From contig VXRD01000026.1 in assembly GCA_009838845.1 (NCBI GenBank), forward strand, positions 1 through 64,000: a stretch of DNA of 64,000 bases, written 5' to 3'. The position numbers were made by a program, and so were the translations under genes. The stretch's first letter is position 1, and the number at the start of each line of letters is the position of its first letter. Of this stretch, positions 24,078 through 33,923 are shown piece after piece. The notes below the pieces were generated by a model. The model saw only the letters and a list, made by a program, of their open reading frames with translations. It did no database searches and was not told where the DNA came from. The stretch is from Gemmatimonadota bacterium. GTDB lineage: Bacteria > Latescibacterota > UBA2968.

Positions 24078-26234
24078 ATGAAAATACGTATTCTTTTTGC
24101 TTTGTTGTTCTGTATCTCTCTTTTGGGAAGTATTTCCGAGGCGTCTGATTGGACGCACTGGCGCGGTCCCATGCAAAATGGTGCTTCGCCGGAGACGGGG
24201 CTTATTTCTACATGGTCTCTGGAGGGCGAAAATCTGATCTGGCGCCGTGATTTTATCGGCAGATCTACACCGATTATTGTAAATGGTCGGGTCTATGTTA
24301 TCGGGCGAACCGGCAAAGACATAACCGAGCAGGAGCACATCGCGTGTTTTGATGCGGAAACAGGTGATCTCATTTGGGAAAAGAAATTCAATGTCTGGCA
24401 CTCAACCATAACCTTCAATCGTCTGGGATGGGCAAGCCTGGGGGCCGATGGCGAGACCGGTAATATTTACGCCCATCTCGTCAGTGGATTATTGATCTGT
24501 TTTGATACCGATGGCTATGTCCAGTGGCAGCGGTCTCTAACCGAAGAATTTAACCGATTCTCCGGTTATGGCGGACGATTGCACACGCCCGTTGTCGATG
24601 GCGATCTGGTTATCATCAGCATGGGCAATCGCGGATGGGCTGGTGTACCTCCTTCTCATCGGTATGTTGCCTTTAATAAACATACGGGTGAAACCGCGTG
24701 GATGGCTCGTCCAGGCGGCGGTGGGCAGGTTGATTTAACCGTTTACTCTACGCCTGTTGTCACGACAATTGACGGGCAGCGCGTGTTGGTTGCCGGCAAT
24801 GGCAATGGCGGTATTTTTGCCTTCAAAGTCGCAACGGGCGAAAAAGTATGGGGTTTTTCATTCAGTAAGCGCGGCATCAATACCTCGCCTGTTGTGGCTG
24901 ATAATCGCGTTTATGTCGCACATAGTGAAGAAAATGTCGATAATACCTCTCTTGGTCGCGTTGCGTGTTTGGATGCGCGTACGGGCAAAGAAATCTGGCG
25001 ACAAGACGGTATGACCGCGGGCTATGCTTCGCCAGCGGTTCACGCGGGACGCGTCTATGTGATCGACAATTCGGCCAATGTGCATTGTTTAGACGCTAAA
25101 ACGGGAAAGCAATATTGGGAGCAAAATATCGGCACTGTGGGCAAGGGATCGCCGACCTGGGCCGATGGAAAACTCTATGTTACTGAAGTCAATGGCGGCT
25201 TCCAGATTCTCAAAACGAATAATATGAACGCTGAAGTGCTCGACAAAAAGAAAATTGCAATGCCCGAAGGTGGGCATGCCGAGATCTACGGATCAGCCGC
25301 TGTTGCGTATCGCCGCATCTATTTTGCGACCGAAGCCGGGTTGTTTTGTCTGGGCGATAAAAACGCGCGATTTGAAGTCACGCCTTCTCCCCATACAAAG
25401 CACGAAAGCGCGCCTTCGAGTGCTGAACCAGCATCTATTCTTTCTATTCCGGCTGAGGCGACCATACAACAAGGCGAGGTACTGCCTCTGCGGGCAGAGG
25501 CTTATGACGAGAAGGGCCGCTTGATCGGCAATGCCGACGTCGAGTGGTCGTTGAATGGCCTGGATGGAGAAATAAAGAATAATCAGTTTGTACCATCCCG
25601 ACCGGGACAGGGCGGGTGGATCACGGCCAAACTGGGGGAATTAACCCGACAAACCTGGGTGCGCGTGGTGCCCGATGTGCCCTGGACAGAGGATTTTGAA
25701 AATGTCGAAGTCGGCACAAATCCATTGCACTGGGTGTGGGGGGGCAGGGGTTTTGTGGTGGAGGAAAAAGATGGCAACATGGTGCTGGCAAAACCGCCAG
25801 CTGCACGCGGCTTAGACCGGTCAAATCTCTACGTGGCGCCATACAACTTCAGTGGCTATACGATTCAGGCCGATCTTATGGGTACGCAGAACAAGCGCCG
25901 ACGTCCCGATATGGGGCTTGTAGCGCATCGCTATATCCTCGACCTTCAGGGCATTCACCAACGCCTTGAAGTGCGATCGTGGTCGTCGGATTTGCGCATG
26001 GCAAAACGCATTGATTTCCACTGGGACATGGGGGTGTGGTACACCATGAAAATGAGAGTTGATATCGAAGGCGGTAAAGCTATCGTTCGGGGCAAAGTCT
26101 GGAAAAAAGGCGATCCCGAACCCGATGCGTGGAGTATTGAAGTAGAGGATCCCCTGCCGATAGAAGAGGGCAGTCCCGCGCTTTACGGCTATTCACCCGC
26201 CACGATTTACTACGATAATGTGAAACTTTGGTAA
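24078..26234 (+). CDS. Secreted PQQ-like beta-propeller protein with Ig-like and lectin-like C-terminal domains
   Basis: Predicted 718-aa exported protein. A signal peptide (about 1-22, ending SEA) precedes DWTHWRGPMQNG, the entry motif of many secreted BamB/PQQ-like propellers. The propeller (about 25-430) shows repeated blades such as ACLDARTGKEIWRQ and HCLDAKTGKQYWEQ. Residues about 450-535 look like a bacterial Ig-like (Big) domain, and 540-718 resemble a concanavalin-like jelly roll, suggesting glycan or surface binding. I see no PQQ-dehydrogenase catalytic signature, so enzyme activity should not be assumed. AAGGA precedes the ATG. The next propeller gene follows after 32 bp. Confidence 0.8.
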   Translation: MKIRILFALLFCISLLGSISEASDWTHWRGPMQNGASPETGLISTWSLEGENLIWRRDFIGRSTPIIVNGRVYVIGRTGKDITEQEHIACFDAETGDLIWEKKFNVWHSTITFNRLGWASLGADGETGNIYAHLVSGLLICFDTDGYVQWQRSLTEEFNRFSGYGGRLHTPVVDGDLVIISMGNRGWAGVPPSHRYVAFNKHTGETAWMARPGGGGQVDLTVYSTPVVTTIDGQRVLVAGNGNGGIFAFKVATGEKVWGFSFSKRGINTSPVVADNRVYVAHSEENVDNTSLGRVACLDARTGKEIWRQDGMTAGYASPAVHAGRVYVIDNSANVHCLDAKTGKQYWEQNIGTVGKGSPTWADGKLYVTEVNGGFQILKTNNMNAEVLDKKKIAMPEGGHAEIYGSAAVAYRRIYFATEAGLFCLGDKNARFEVTPSPHTKHESAPSSAEPASILSIPAEATIQQGEVLPLRAEAYDEKGRLIGNADVEWSLNGLDGEIKNNQFVPSRPGQGGWITAKLGELTRQTWVRVVPDVPWTEDFENVEVGTNPLHWVWGGRGFVVEEKDGNMVLAKPPAARGLDRSNLYVAPYNFSGYTIQADLMGTQNKRRRPDMGLVAHRYILDLQGIHQRLEVRSWSSDLRMAKRIDFHWDMGVWYTMKMRVDIEGGKAIVRGKVWKKGDPEPDAWSIEVEDPLPIEEGSPALYGYSPATIYYDNVKLW

Positions 26235-26266
26235 TCTTCATAAACCCTTACAGATAAAGGAATAAA

Positions 26267-27694
26267 ATGAAATTGAAACGACTTTTTAGCGGATGTGCCA
26301 TCGTTGGTTTAATCGTATCGACTGGTATTGCTGAAGAGGTTATGTGGGGATTTACTCCAGATCGCAACCTCGTGTCAGACGCAAAAAATTTGCCGATGAA
26401 CTGGAATGTAGAAACGGGTGAAAATATCGCTTGGAAAGCAGATCTCGGTTCGCAGTCCTACGCCGGTCCCATCAGGATTGGTGGAAAAATATTCATGGGT
26501 ACAAATAACCAGATTGAGCGCAATCCCAAAATTACAGGTGACAAGGGCGTAATCATGGCTTTTCAGGAATCCGATGGAAAATTTCTCTGGCAAGCAGCGC
26601 ATCCCAAGCTGCCCGCGGGGCGCGTCAATGACTGGCCACAACAGGGCATTTGCTCCACGCCTTATATTCGCGGAGATCGGATGTATTATATCTCGAATCA
26701 ATGTCGCGTGGTGTGCGCGGATACAGAGGGGTTTTTGGACGGGGAAAATGACGGTCCATATACCGGGGAAGAGGATACGAGCAATATCGGTGTGGATATT
26801 ATCTGGGAATACGACATGATGGAAGAACTGGATGTGTTCCCTCACAATTTGGCGACCTGTTCGCCCGTGGGGGCGGGCAATCTCCTGTTTGTCATCACTG
26901 CCAATGGTGTTGACGAGGGTCACATCGCCATCCCTTCGCCTCTATCACCCAGTTTTATTGCGGTCGATCTCAATACGGGGGAACTGGTATGGGAAAAAGC
27001 CTATCCGGGTGAAAGTATCTTGCACGGGCAGTGGTCCAATCCCGCTTATGGCGTTATCAATGGCAAGCCGCAGGTGATCTGCCCTGGGGGCGATGGCTGG
27101 GTTTATTCAGTGGAAGCCGAGACTGGGGACTTGATCTGGAAATTTGACTGCAATCCAAAAGACTCTGTGTGGGAGTTGGGTGGGCGCGGTACGCGCAATG
27201 CGATTATTTCCACTCCTGTTATTTACGATAACAAGGTTTTTATCGGCGTTGGGCAAGACCCGGAGCACGGCGAGGGCATTGGACACCTGTGGGCTATTGA
27301 TGCAACGGGTACAGGCGATGTGACGGGAAGCCATGCGGTGTGGCACTTTGGCAATGAAAATTACAACCGAACTATTTCTACGGTGGGCATCAGCGATGGC
27401 CTGCTCTATGCGGCAGACCTGAGTGGTTTTGTCTATTGTCTCGATCTGAAAACTGGCACACAGCACTGGAAATACGATACATTTGCCGCGATATGGGGAT
27501 CGCCTTTTGTGGCTGATGGGAAGGTGTACATTGGGGATGAAGATGGCGATGTGGCGATTTTGAAAGCCGGAACACAATTTGAATTGATCAACGAAATCAA
27601 TATGGGCAGCGCGGTATATACCACGCCTATTGCAAAAGATGGCATGCTCTACATTGGCACGCGCAATACGCTGTATGCGATTAAAGGCGAGTAG
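26267..27694 (+). CDS. Secreted PQQ-like beta-propeller protein
   Basis: Predicted 475-aa exported protein. It has a signal peptide (about 1-22, ending GIAEE) and WGFTPDRNLVSDAKNLPMNW at the N-terminus, then propeller blades with the W-docking pattern (VDLNTGELVWEK, VEAETGDLIWKF, LDLKTGTQHWKY). An insertion near residues 150-175 (DTEGFLDGENDGPYTGEED) is acidic and may bind calcium. No PQQ-enzyme active-site signature is apparent. It follows the larger propeller by 32 bp and precedes the LuxE/PaaK-like gene by 13 bp, so the three probably form one transcription unit. Confidence 0.8.
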   Translation: MKLKRLFSGCAIVGLIVSTGIAEEVMWGFTPDRNLVSDAKNLPMNWNVETGENIAWKADLGSQSYAGPIRIGGKIFMGTNNQIERNPKITGDKGVIMAFQESDGKFLWQAAHPKLPAGRVNDWPQQGICSTPYIRGDRMYYISNQCRVVCADTEGFLDGENDGPYTGEEDTSNIGVDIIWEYDMMEELDVFPHNLATCSPVGAGNLLFVITANGVDEGHIAIPSPLSPSFIAVDLNTGELVWEKAYPGESILHGQWSNPAYGVINGKPQVICPGGDGWVYSVEAETGDLIWKFDCNPKDSVWELGGRGTRNAIISTPVIYDNKVFIGVGQDPEHGEGIGHLWAIDATGTGDVTGSHAVWHFGNENYNRTISTVGISDGLLYAADLSGFVYCLDLKTGTQHWKYDTFAAIWGSPFVADGKVYIGDEDGDVAILKAGTQFELINEINMGSAVYTTPIAKDGMLYIGTRNTLYAIKGE

Positions 27695-27707
27695 AAGAGG
27701 TCACAAT

Positions 27708-28796
27708 ATGGAAGTTCTGACAACACCTGTGGCCGATAAGGTCAAAGAAGCGCGCGATACCCTCGATACCCATGTGCGAGATATGGTCGCGTGGCATTTT
27801 AATCCCACTACGGGATGTCCATTCTGGCTGGAATTTGCAGGGGAATTGGATTTTGATCCACGTCGAGAGATCGGTGGGTACAGCGATTTGAAATACCTCG
27901 GGCATTTCCAGGATGAATGGCTGCGCGGCGGTCCCGTGCGGCGATGGATCCCGAGGGGCAGCGAGGGGCAGCGGACTTATGTATTTGAAACGGGCGGCTC
28001 AACCGGTGTGCCCAAATATCGGATCAGTCAAAACGATTTTCAGATCGACTACGAAATGTTCAGCGAGCACCTCTCAGAAGAAACATTTCCAAAGGGTGCG
28101 GACTGGTTGATGCTGGGGCCAACAGGTCCACGGCGATTGCGTCTGGCTGTGGAATATCTCTGTCAGATTCGCGGTGGGATTTGCTTTCTCGTGGATCTCG
28201 ATCCCCGATGGGTCAACAAGCTGATCAAGCGCGGCGCACTCCAGGAATTGGAACTCTACAAAGCCCATGTGATTGATCAGGCACTCACGATTCTGCGCGC
28301 CAATGACAATGTGAAATGCATGTTCACGACCCCCAAGCTTCTCGAAGAATTGTGCGAAAAAATTTCTCTGCAAAAAGCCGGGATCAGCGGCATTTTTTGT
28401 GGTGGCACAGAGATGAACGCACAATTCAATCGGTTTGCAAGAGAAGAGCTTATCCCGGGCATCGATTTTGTTCCTACCTACGGCAATACCCTGATGGGGC
28501 TGGCTTATTCCAAGCCTCTGGAACCCGGAGATAACTACGCGATTACGTATTATCCTCCCGTGCCCCGCGCGTTTATCGAACTGGTGAATCCAAATAATCC
28601 CGATGAAGTGGTCGATTACGACGAAGTCGGGCGCGTGATGCTGACGACGCTTACAAAAGAATTTTTTATGCCCCGCTTTCTCGAACGCGATGAGGCCGAA
28701 CGCGCCAAACCGATTGAAGCCTATCCCTGGGATGGCGTGAGAAATCTGGGTCTGCTCTCCGAGTTGCAGGAATCAGTCGTCGTCGGGGTGTATTAA
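27708..28796 (+). CDS. LuxE/PaaK-like adenylate-forming ligase
   Basis: Predicted 362-aa cytoplasmic protein of the AMP-forming ligase superfamily. The phosphate-binding loop is ETGGSTGVPKYR (about 98-109), followed by an acyl-adenylate-site region with FCGGTEMN and TYGNTLMGLAY. It is shorter than phenylacetate-CoA ligase (about 430 aa) and the C-terminal lid domain is much reduced, closer to LuxE-type acyl-protein synthetases. It would activate a carboxylic acid as an adenylate. ATG 27708 is chosen over the open frame from 27630, which overlaps the propeller gene. Its acid substrate and acceptor are unknown. Confidence 0.7.
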   Translation: MEVLTTPVADKVKEARDTLDTHVRDMVAWHFNPTTGCPFWLEFAGELDFDPRREIGGYSDLKYLGHFQDEWLRGGPVRRWIPRGSEGQRTYVFETGGSTGVPKYRISQNDFQIDYEMFSEHLSEETFPKGADWLMLGPTGPRRLRLAVEYLCQIRGGICFLVDLDPRWVNKLIKRGALQELELYKAHVIDQALTILRANDNVKCMFTTPKLLEELCEKISLQKAGISGIFCGGTEMNAQFNRFAREELIPGIDFVPTYGNTLMGLAYSKPLEPGDNYAITYYPPVPRAFIELVNPNNPDEVVDYDEVGRVMLTTLTKEFFMPRFLERDEAERAKPIEAYPWDGVRNLGLLSELQESVVVGVY

Positions 28797-28900
28797 GTAG
28801 TGTCTGACGAGAAAGATGATGGACAACGGGCTTGACATAGAGAGAGCCATAATATTTTTTCAAATACATACGTGTGCATAATCTAATGGGAGGTAACGAT

Positions 28901-30838
28901 ATGCGATCTATAATCGCACAAATTCTGGTTCTTGGGCTGCTATTTTACGCGGGCCCACTTCTGGCGCAGGAGTGGGGGGATGTATCTGAAGAGGTTCTGG
29001 GCATGACCGGCATTCCCGAAGACTCTGAGGCCGATGCCGTTATTCTGTTCGATAAGGTTACTATCGCTATTACACTGCGATTCCAGCTTGTGATTCAGCG
29101 ACACACCCGAATTAAAATTCTCACCGAACGCGGTCTGAAATACGGCGATGTGTCCATCTATCTCGGCTCTGATGACGAGATAGATGAATTGCGGGCACAG
29201 ACTATTTTGCCCAATGGCAAAAAGGTCACGCTTTCAAAAAAAGACATTTTTACAAAAAAGCGCAGAAGTGGGTCTGAAAAGGTGTTCGCCATACCCGGTG
29301 TGGAGGTGGGGGCTGTTATTGAATACGCCTATGAAATTACCAGCAGACGACTGACATTTCTCGCCCCCTGGCAGTTCCAGCATGGCGTATTTACCAGGCT
29401 GAGTGAGTTGATCTTGATTATTCCAGAAGGTTTCGATTATCGGGCCTTTGCCAGCAATGCTTACGTGCCAGATCCCCAGAGAGAGTCCTTCCAAATTGCC
29501 GATCCCCAAATGGGTACCTCTTTTGTCGGCAGATTTGTATGGCGTGCTGAAAATTTGCCAGCTCTTAAACGGGAACCTTATATTACGACGCTCAAAGATT
29601 ATTGGGCCACGTTATTTTTTCAGATTGTCGCTTATCGAAATCCCAAAGATACAATGGCCGATCCTGTCATATTCATTAAAACATGGGACGACCTCGCGGA
29701 AATTTTGCAAAAGAGTTATAACCCTTCTATAAAAAAAACCAGGACCTTGGAAAGACGAACACTTGCTCTGGTATCCGAGATACAGGATGACCGCACTCGG
29801 GCTGAGGCTATTTACGGCTATGTGAGAGACTCGATTGAAACATCTGCGTCGAGTGGAAGTCGCAAAAAACCCAACGATGTGCTTAAAAGAAAAAAGGGCA
29901 GTTCGTTGGAAAAAAACCTGTTGTTAATCGCGATGCTGAAAGCAGCTGGTCTCGAAGCCAGTCCGCTGCGTATTTCCACCCGCATCAATGGGCGTTTACA
30001 AGAGAACTGGCCTCAATTGCAGCAACTCAACTACACGATTGCACACCTGTCCATAGACGATGACGTTTATTTTTTGGATACAAATGACAGTCAGTGTCCG
30101 TTTGTACTGCTACCACCCAGGTTATTGTCTGGAAAAGGGTTTTTGATTGGGGAGGAAGAAGGCAAAATTGTCGAAATTCCCATACCGAAAGATGCGAGCA
30201 CAAGTAGAGCAAATACTCAGGCGAAGCTGACCGAAAACGGCGATCTCTTGTGCCAAACAACACTACAATTTGAAGGGTATCGCGGGATTTCAGAACGAAA
30301 GGATCTGGACGAAGAGAAACCGGGGAAATACGTCAAAGATATTCTGGAAAACCGTTTTGGAGATGTGGTGATCGATACATTTCAGATCGGTCAGGACAAA
30401 GATGTCGATATGCCTTTGGAAGTTAAGATCGACTATCGGGTTCAAAATTACGCCCAGGTGGCTGGCGATATGGTCTATTGTCCATCGAGTTTGATCCATC
30501 GACGTCAGTCTAATCCCTTCAAGAGCGAAAAACGGTTTTTTCCCGTCGAGTTCAACTACGGCTTTGCATCTGAAGAAATAGTCGATCTGACTCTACCGGA
30601 GGGATTCGAGGTTGTCGAAATACCCGAAGTACAAAAGGTTACATCCCTCGGGGTCAGGTTTCAGTCTGATTGTCAGGCAGACAGCAATAGCGTGCGTGTC
30701 CAGCGGACATTTTCTGTGAACCGCGTTTATTACACACCGGCGCAATATTCCCGGCTGCGAAACGCGTATGCAAAGATTGTGAGTGCCGATCAAGGACAGA
30801 TTGTCTTGCGCCGAAGGCCACTGGAAGCCGAAGAATAA
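28901..30838 (+). CDS. Exported DUF3857 protein with inactive transglutaminase-like domain
   Basis: Predicted 645-aa exported protein. A signal peptide (about 1-22, ending LLAQ) is followed by a DUF3857-type beta domain (about 45-250) with the RHTRIKILTERGLKYG signature and then a transglutaminase-like fold (about 280-390). The catalytic Cys position reads G-S-S335 where the paralogue has G-D-C, and the catalytic His is replaced by Tyr378, so cysteine-protease-like chemistry is not expected. A C-terminal beta domain follows. ATG 28901 has GGGAGG eight bases upstream. It lies 15 bp before its paralogue at 30854. Confidence 0.78.
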   Translation: MRSIIAQILVLGLLFYAGPLLAQEWGDVSEEVLGMTGIPEDSEADAVILFDKVTIAITLRFQLVIQRHTRIKILTERGLKYGDVSIYLGSDDEIDELRAQTILPNGKKVTLSKKDIFTKKRRSGSEKVFAIPGVEVGAVIEYAYEITSRRLTFLAPWQFQHGVFTRLSELILIIPEGFDYRAFASNAYVPDPQRESFQIADPQMGTSFVGRFVWRAENLPALKREPYITTLKDYWATLFFQIVAYRNPKDTMADPVIFIKTWDDLAEILQKSYNPSIKKTRTLERRTLALVSEIQDDRTRAEAIYGYVRDSIETSASSGSRKKPNDVLKRKKGSSLEKNLLLIAMLKAAGLEASPLRISTRINGRLQENWPQLQQLNYTIAHLSIDDDVYFLDTNDSQCPFVLLPPRLLSGKGFLIGEEEGKIVEIPIPKDASTSRANTQAKLTENGDLLCQTTLQFEGYRGISERKDLDEEKPGKYVKDILENRFGDVVIDTFQIGQDKDVDMPLEVKIDYRVQNYAQVAGDMVYCPSSLIHRRQSNPFKSEKRFFPVEFNYGFASEEIVDLTLPEGFEVVEIPEVQKVTSLGVRFQSDCQADSNSVRVQRTFSVNRVYYTPAQYSRLRNAYAKIVSADQGQIVLRRRPLEAEE

Positions 30839-30853
30839 GACGGGGGTGGAGAG

Positions 30854-32743
30854 ATGAGAACCATATCTTTCATAAGGTCGGCACTTGTGGTCTTGCTAAT
30901 TGCAGCCCATGTGCAGGCAGATGCGGACTGCGTTGGGGAGGATGTTGATGCGGTTGTTGTGCTGGATGAGAACGAATTTGTCATACGAGGCAAAAACAAG
31001 GCGACATATCGCAAACATCGGATTATTAAAATCAACACTGAAGCGGGTAGGAAGTACGGACAGGTAGTAGTTCGCGAAAATAGATACATCAAATGCACCC
31101 ATATCTCTGGAAAGATTTTAGATGCAGAGGGTAAGTTGATTCGCAAATTGGGCAAAGGAGATATTCGGAAAAATCCGTACTTTCCCGAGTACATCCTGTA
31201 CCAGGATAAGAAATATCAGGCATTTGAACTGAAGGCCAGCACGTTTCCCTATCTGGTAGAATATACCTATGAAGTGGAATATGAAAGCCTGTTCTTCTGG
31301 CCTTCGTGGTTTCCACAGACAGATGTTCCCGTTTTACAGTCAACCTATACTGTTGTGGGACATGACAAAATTGATTATCGAATCCATGCCGTTGGGTTGA
31401 TAGAACCACCTGTAATGGAAAAGGCGTCTAAACGCAAGTGGCAGTTGACGCATATTAAACCCAGAGCCAGCGAGCGGTCTATGCCTCCTGAAGACAGAAT
31501 CCAGATGAGGCTCTTTTTTGCGCCTGTTGCCTTCGAAATTGGAAAGTCTCCAGGATCGTTCGCCTCATGGGACGCGGTGGCAAAATGGTACGGGATGCTG
31601 GCTGATGGTCGATATGACCTGCCGCCAACTGCGGTACAGAAAGTCCGAGAGTTGGTATCTGAAGCCAGCAGTGACCGGCAGAAAGTGGAGATTCTCTATC
31701 GCTATCTCCAGGATCATACGCGGTATGTGGCTATTGAACTGGGCATTGGGGCGTGGCAACCGTATTCGGCAGAATGGGTTTTTAAGAATAAGTATGGCGA
31801 CTGCAAGGATCTATCTACATTCATGGTTGCGATGCTCAAAGCTTGTGGTATCTCGGCATATCCAACCTTGATTGGCACGCGCGACCGCGGCATGTTGATT
31901 CGGGAATTTCCTTCCAATCAGTTCAATCACTGTATCACATTTGTCCCCTTGCAACGCGATACGCTCTGGTTGGAATGCACGGCCGACCTTATAGCTGCGG
32001 GGGAGTTGCCATCCGCAGATGAGGGATGCGATGTGCTCGTGGTTAAGGAGAACGCCGGAGAAATCGTTCGGACGCCGCAGAGTAAGAGTGGGGATAACTG
32101 CCAGATTAGCACTATAAAAGGCCATCTCACAGCATCAGGTAAACTTACTTTTTCGGGGCAGCTATCGGGCACAGGTAATATTGCAACGCGATTGAGACAC
32201 AGTCTGCGGGATAACAAGGGAGAAGACCGCAAGCGTTATTTAGGCGGAAGATTGGGCAGGTATTTACCCGTGTTGGATCTGGCAACTTATGAGATTGATC
32301 ATCTGCTCCAGAACTTTGATCAACCACTTGAGGTACGCGTTAGCGGTACGTCCGGAAAATTTGGTGCTCGAAGCGCGAAGAGACTATTTGTGAATCCCAA
32401 CATAGTGAACCGCGCCAGGCCGGGAAGTGTGCCGAGAGCGAAAAAACGGCAATTCTCTGTGTACCATTCCTATCCATATACGTACATTGATTCCCTATCT
32501 ATTGATATACCAAAAGGTTATGTGCTGGAAACTGCGCCTGAGCCAGTGGAAATTACAACGCCATTCGGCTTTTTCAAAACCACCAGTCATTTTTCAGATG
32601 GCGCATTGCACTATACCCGAGTATTCAGGCTGGATAAAAAACAAATACCGCGGTCAGATTACGAGGCCTATGTGTCTTTTATGAAGGATATTGTGCAAAA
32701 CGATCAAGCCCCTTATGTTTTTGTGGCAGAGACAAAGAGATGA
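30854..32743 (+). CDS. Exported DUF3857 / transglutaminase-like protein
   Basis: Predicted 629-aa exported protein with signal peptide (about 1-22, HVQAD). A DUF3857 domain (about 35-240) has the KHRIIKINTEAGRKYG signature, and a transglutaminase-like domain has catalytic Cys317 in KYGDCKDLSTF and His359 in QFNHCITF. The acidic third member probably lies in LWLECT. Such proteins are periplasmic or surface-exposed peptidases or transamidases of unknown substrate. It directly follows the inactive-looking paralogue; both may form an active/regulatory pair. It converges with the DUF4143 ATPase gene across 18 bp. Confidence 0.82.
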   Translation: MRTISFIRSALVVLLIAAHVQADADCVGEDVDAVVVLDENEFVIRGKNKATYRKHRIIKINTEAGRKYGQVVVRENRYIKCTHISGKILDAEGKLIRKLGKGDIRKNPYFPEYILYQDKKYQAFELKASTFPYLVEYTYEVEYESLFFWPSWFPQTDVPVLQSTYTVVGHDKIDYRIHAVGLIEPPVMEKASKRKWQLTHIKPRASERSMPPEDRIQMRLFFAPVAFEIGKSPGSFASWDAVAKWYGMLADGRYDLPPTAVQKVRELVSEASSDRQKVEILYRYLQDHTRYVAIELGIGAWQPYSAEWVFKNKYGDCKDLSTFMVAMLKACGISAYPTLIGTRDRGMLIREFPSNQFNHCITFVPLQRDTLWLECTADLIAAGELPSADEGCDVLVVKENAGEIVRTPQSKSGDNCQISTIKGHLTASGKLTFSGQLSGTGNIATRLRHSLRDNKGEDRKRYLGGRLGRYLPVLDLATYEIDHLLQNFDQPLEVRVSGTSGKFGARSAKRLFVNPNIVNRARPGSVPRAKKRQFSVYHSYPYTYIDSLSIDIPKGYVLETAPEPVEITTPFGFFKTTSHFSDGALHYTRVFRLDKKQIPRSDYEAYVSFMKDIVQNDQAPYVFVAETKR

Positions 32744-32761
32744 ATAGGACTGCGATAATCG

Positions 32762-33901
32762 CTACGGTAGCCCCATCTCACCACAGAAGGTAGAAAACGG
32801 TAGAACGCGGGTGTTGGTTGTTGCGTTGCCAAAATCCTTTGTGCCCAGATGTACCTGGTAGAATCGCGGAATATCTGTTCTCTCTCTGAAGTACCTGCAG
32901 GCGGGAGAAGTGCCGCGCTCACCGGTTTTGCACTCGACGGCAAATTCAGCATATCCATCGCGGAGAACGACAAAATCTACCTCGCGTTTGTCGATATCTC
33001 GGATGAAGCGCAATTCCATGTCATATCCCTCTGTGTCTTCTATATAGTGGCAGTACTTCAACAAGTGTCCGGCTACCATGTTCTCAAACCGGGCACCGCG
33101 GTCTGCTACGCGCGACCAGTCCCAAAAATACAGCTTCTTTTCCTTGCGTACAGCTCTTATCCTCTTTGCTCCAAATGGTGGAATGCGATAGCACAGGTAC
33201 AGCCTTTCAAAGATTGTGAGCCAGCGTTCGACGGTTTCGTAAGCCACTTGTAAGAGTTTGCTGAGGCTGTTGACCGAAAGCGGGGATCCCACGCAGGCGG
33301 GCAGGTGAGACAGTAGCAGGTCCAGCATGGATACCTCTCGCACATTTTCCAGATCGCGGAGGTCTTCATAGATGACTCTTGCGGAATGCTCGCGCAGCCA
33401 CCTGCGGTGAAATCGCGTCTCCCCTCTGAGAAGAGGCTCGGGAAAACCGCCAAATCTGAGCAATTGCGCCATGAGCGCGTTATCTGACTTCCATCCGCAT
33501 TCCATCAGTGTGAAGGGATGCAGACGGTAGTAGTGATATCGTCCCTGCAAAGAGTCGCCGCCTTTGCGGTAGTAGTCCAGCCGTGCCGAACCGGTAACGA
33601 TAAAGGAAATGGATGTCTTGTTTTTGTCGAATAATCCCTTCATTAGATTTCGCCATTGCGCGTACTTGTGAATTTCATCGAAAATGATGCGGGTCTGTCC
33701 AGAAGGGAGTCTTCCCGCCAAAATATCCTCGCGATCGGCCAGTACATCCCAGTTCAGATAGGCAGGTGACGATTCATTTTGGCTTTGTCCCAGCAGGGAG
33801 ATTGCGAGTGTTGTTTTTCCAACCTGACGCGGCCCTCCGATGAATATCATCCTGTCTGCGATATCTGCTTCAATATGATCCGTGATGTAGCGGGGTTCCA
33901 T
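32762..33901 (-). CDS. AAA ATPase with DUF4143 domain
   Basis: Predicted 379-aa protein of the widespread AAA_14/DUF4143 family. Walker A is GGPRQVGKTT (about 22-31) and Walker B is TRIIFDEIHK. FIVTGSARLDYYRKGGDSLQ is the sensor region, and the C-terminal DUF4143 part contains the REVDFVVLRDG segment like a PD-(D/E)XK fold. The molecular role of the family is unsettled. ATG 33901 is preferred over GTG 33910, because the latter lies inside the AAAGGTG ribosome-binding site. Its promoter holds an iterated operator. It stands alone between two long plus-strand rows, which suits an accessory gene. Confidence 0.85.
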   Translation of the reverse strand: MEPRYITDHIEADIADRMIFIGGPRQVGKTTLAISLLGQSQNESSPAYLNWDVLADREDILAGRLPSGQTRIIFDEIHKYAQWRNLMKGLFDKNKTSISFIVTGSARLDYYRKGGDSLQGRYHYYRLHPFTLMECGWKSDNALMAQLLRFGGFPEPLLRGETRFHRRWLREHSARVIYEDLRDLENVREVSMLDLLLSHLPACVGSPLSVNSLSKLLQVAYETVERWLTIFERLYLCYRIPPFGAKRIRAVRKEKKLYFWDWSRVADRGARFENMVAGHLLKYCHYIEDTEGYDMELRFIRDIDKREVDFVVLRDGYAEFAVECKTGERGTSPACRYFRERTDIPRFYQVHLGTKDFGNATTNTRVLPFSTFCGEMGLP

Positions 33902-33923
33902 ACTTATCACCTTTCTCGTATGT

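Noticed and set aside
24078-27694. PQQ-dependent dehydrogenases
   Set aside because: Only the W-docking blade repeats are seen; no adjacent Cys pair, catalytic Asp region or cytochrome domain, so a propeller label is safer than an enzyme name.
28832-28855. TTGACA before the DUF3857 gene as a promoter
   Set aside because: No -10 box at 16-18 bp; TAATAT follows after only 12 bp.
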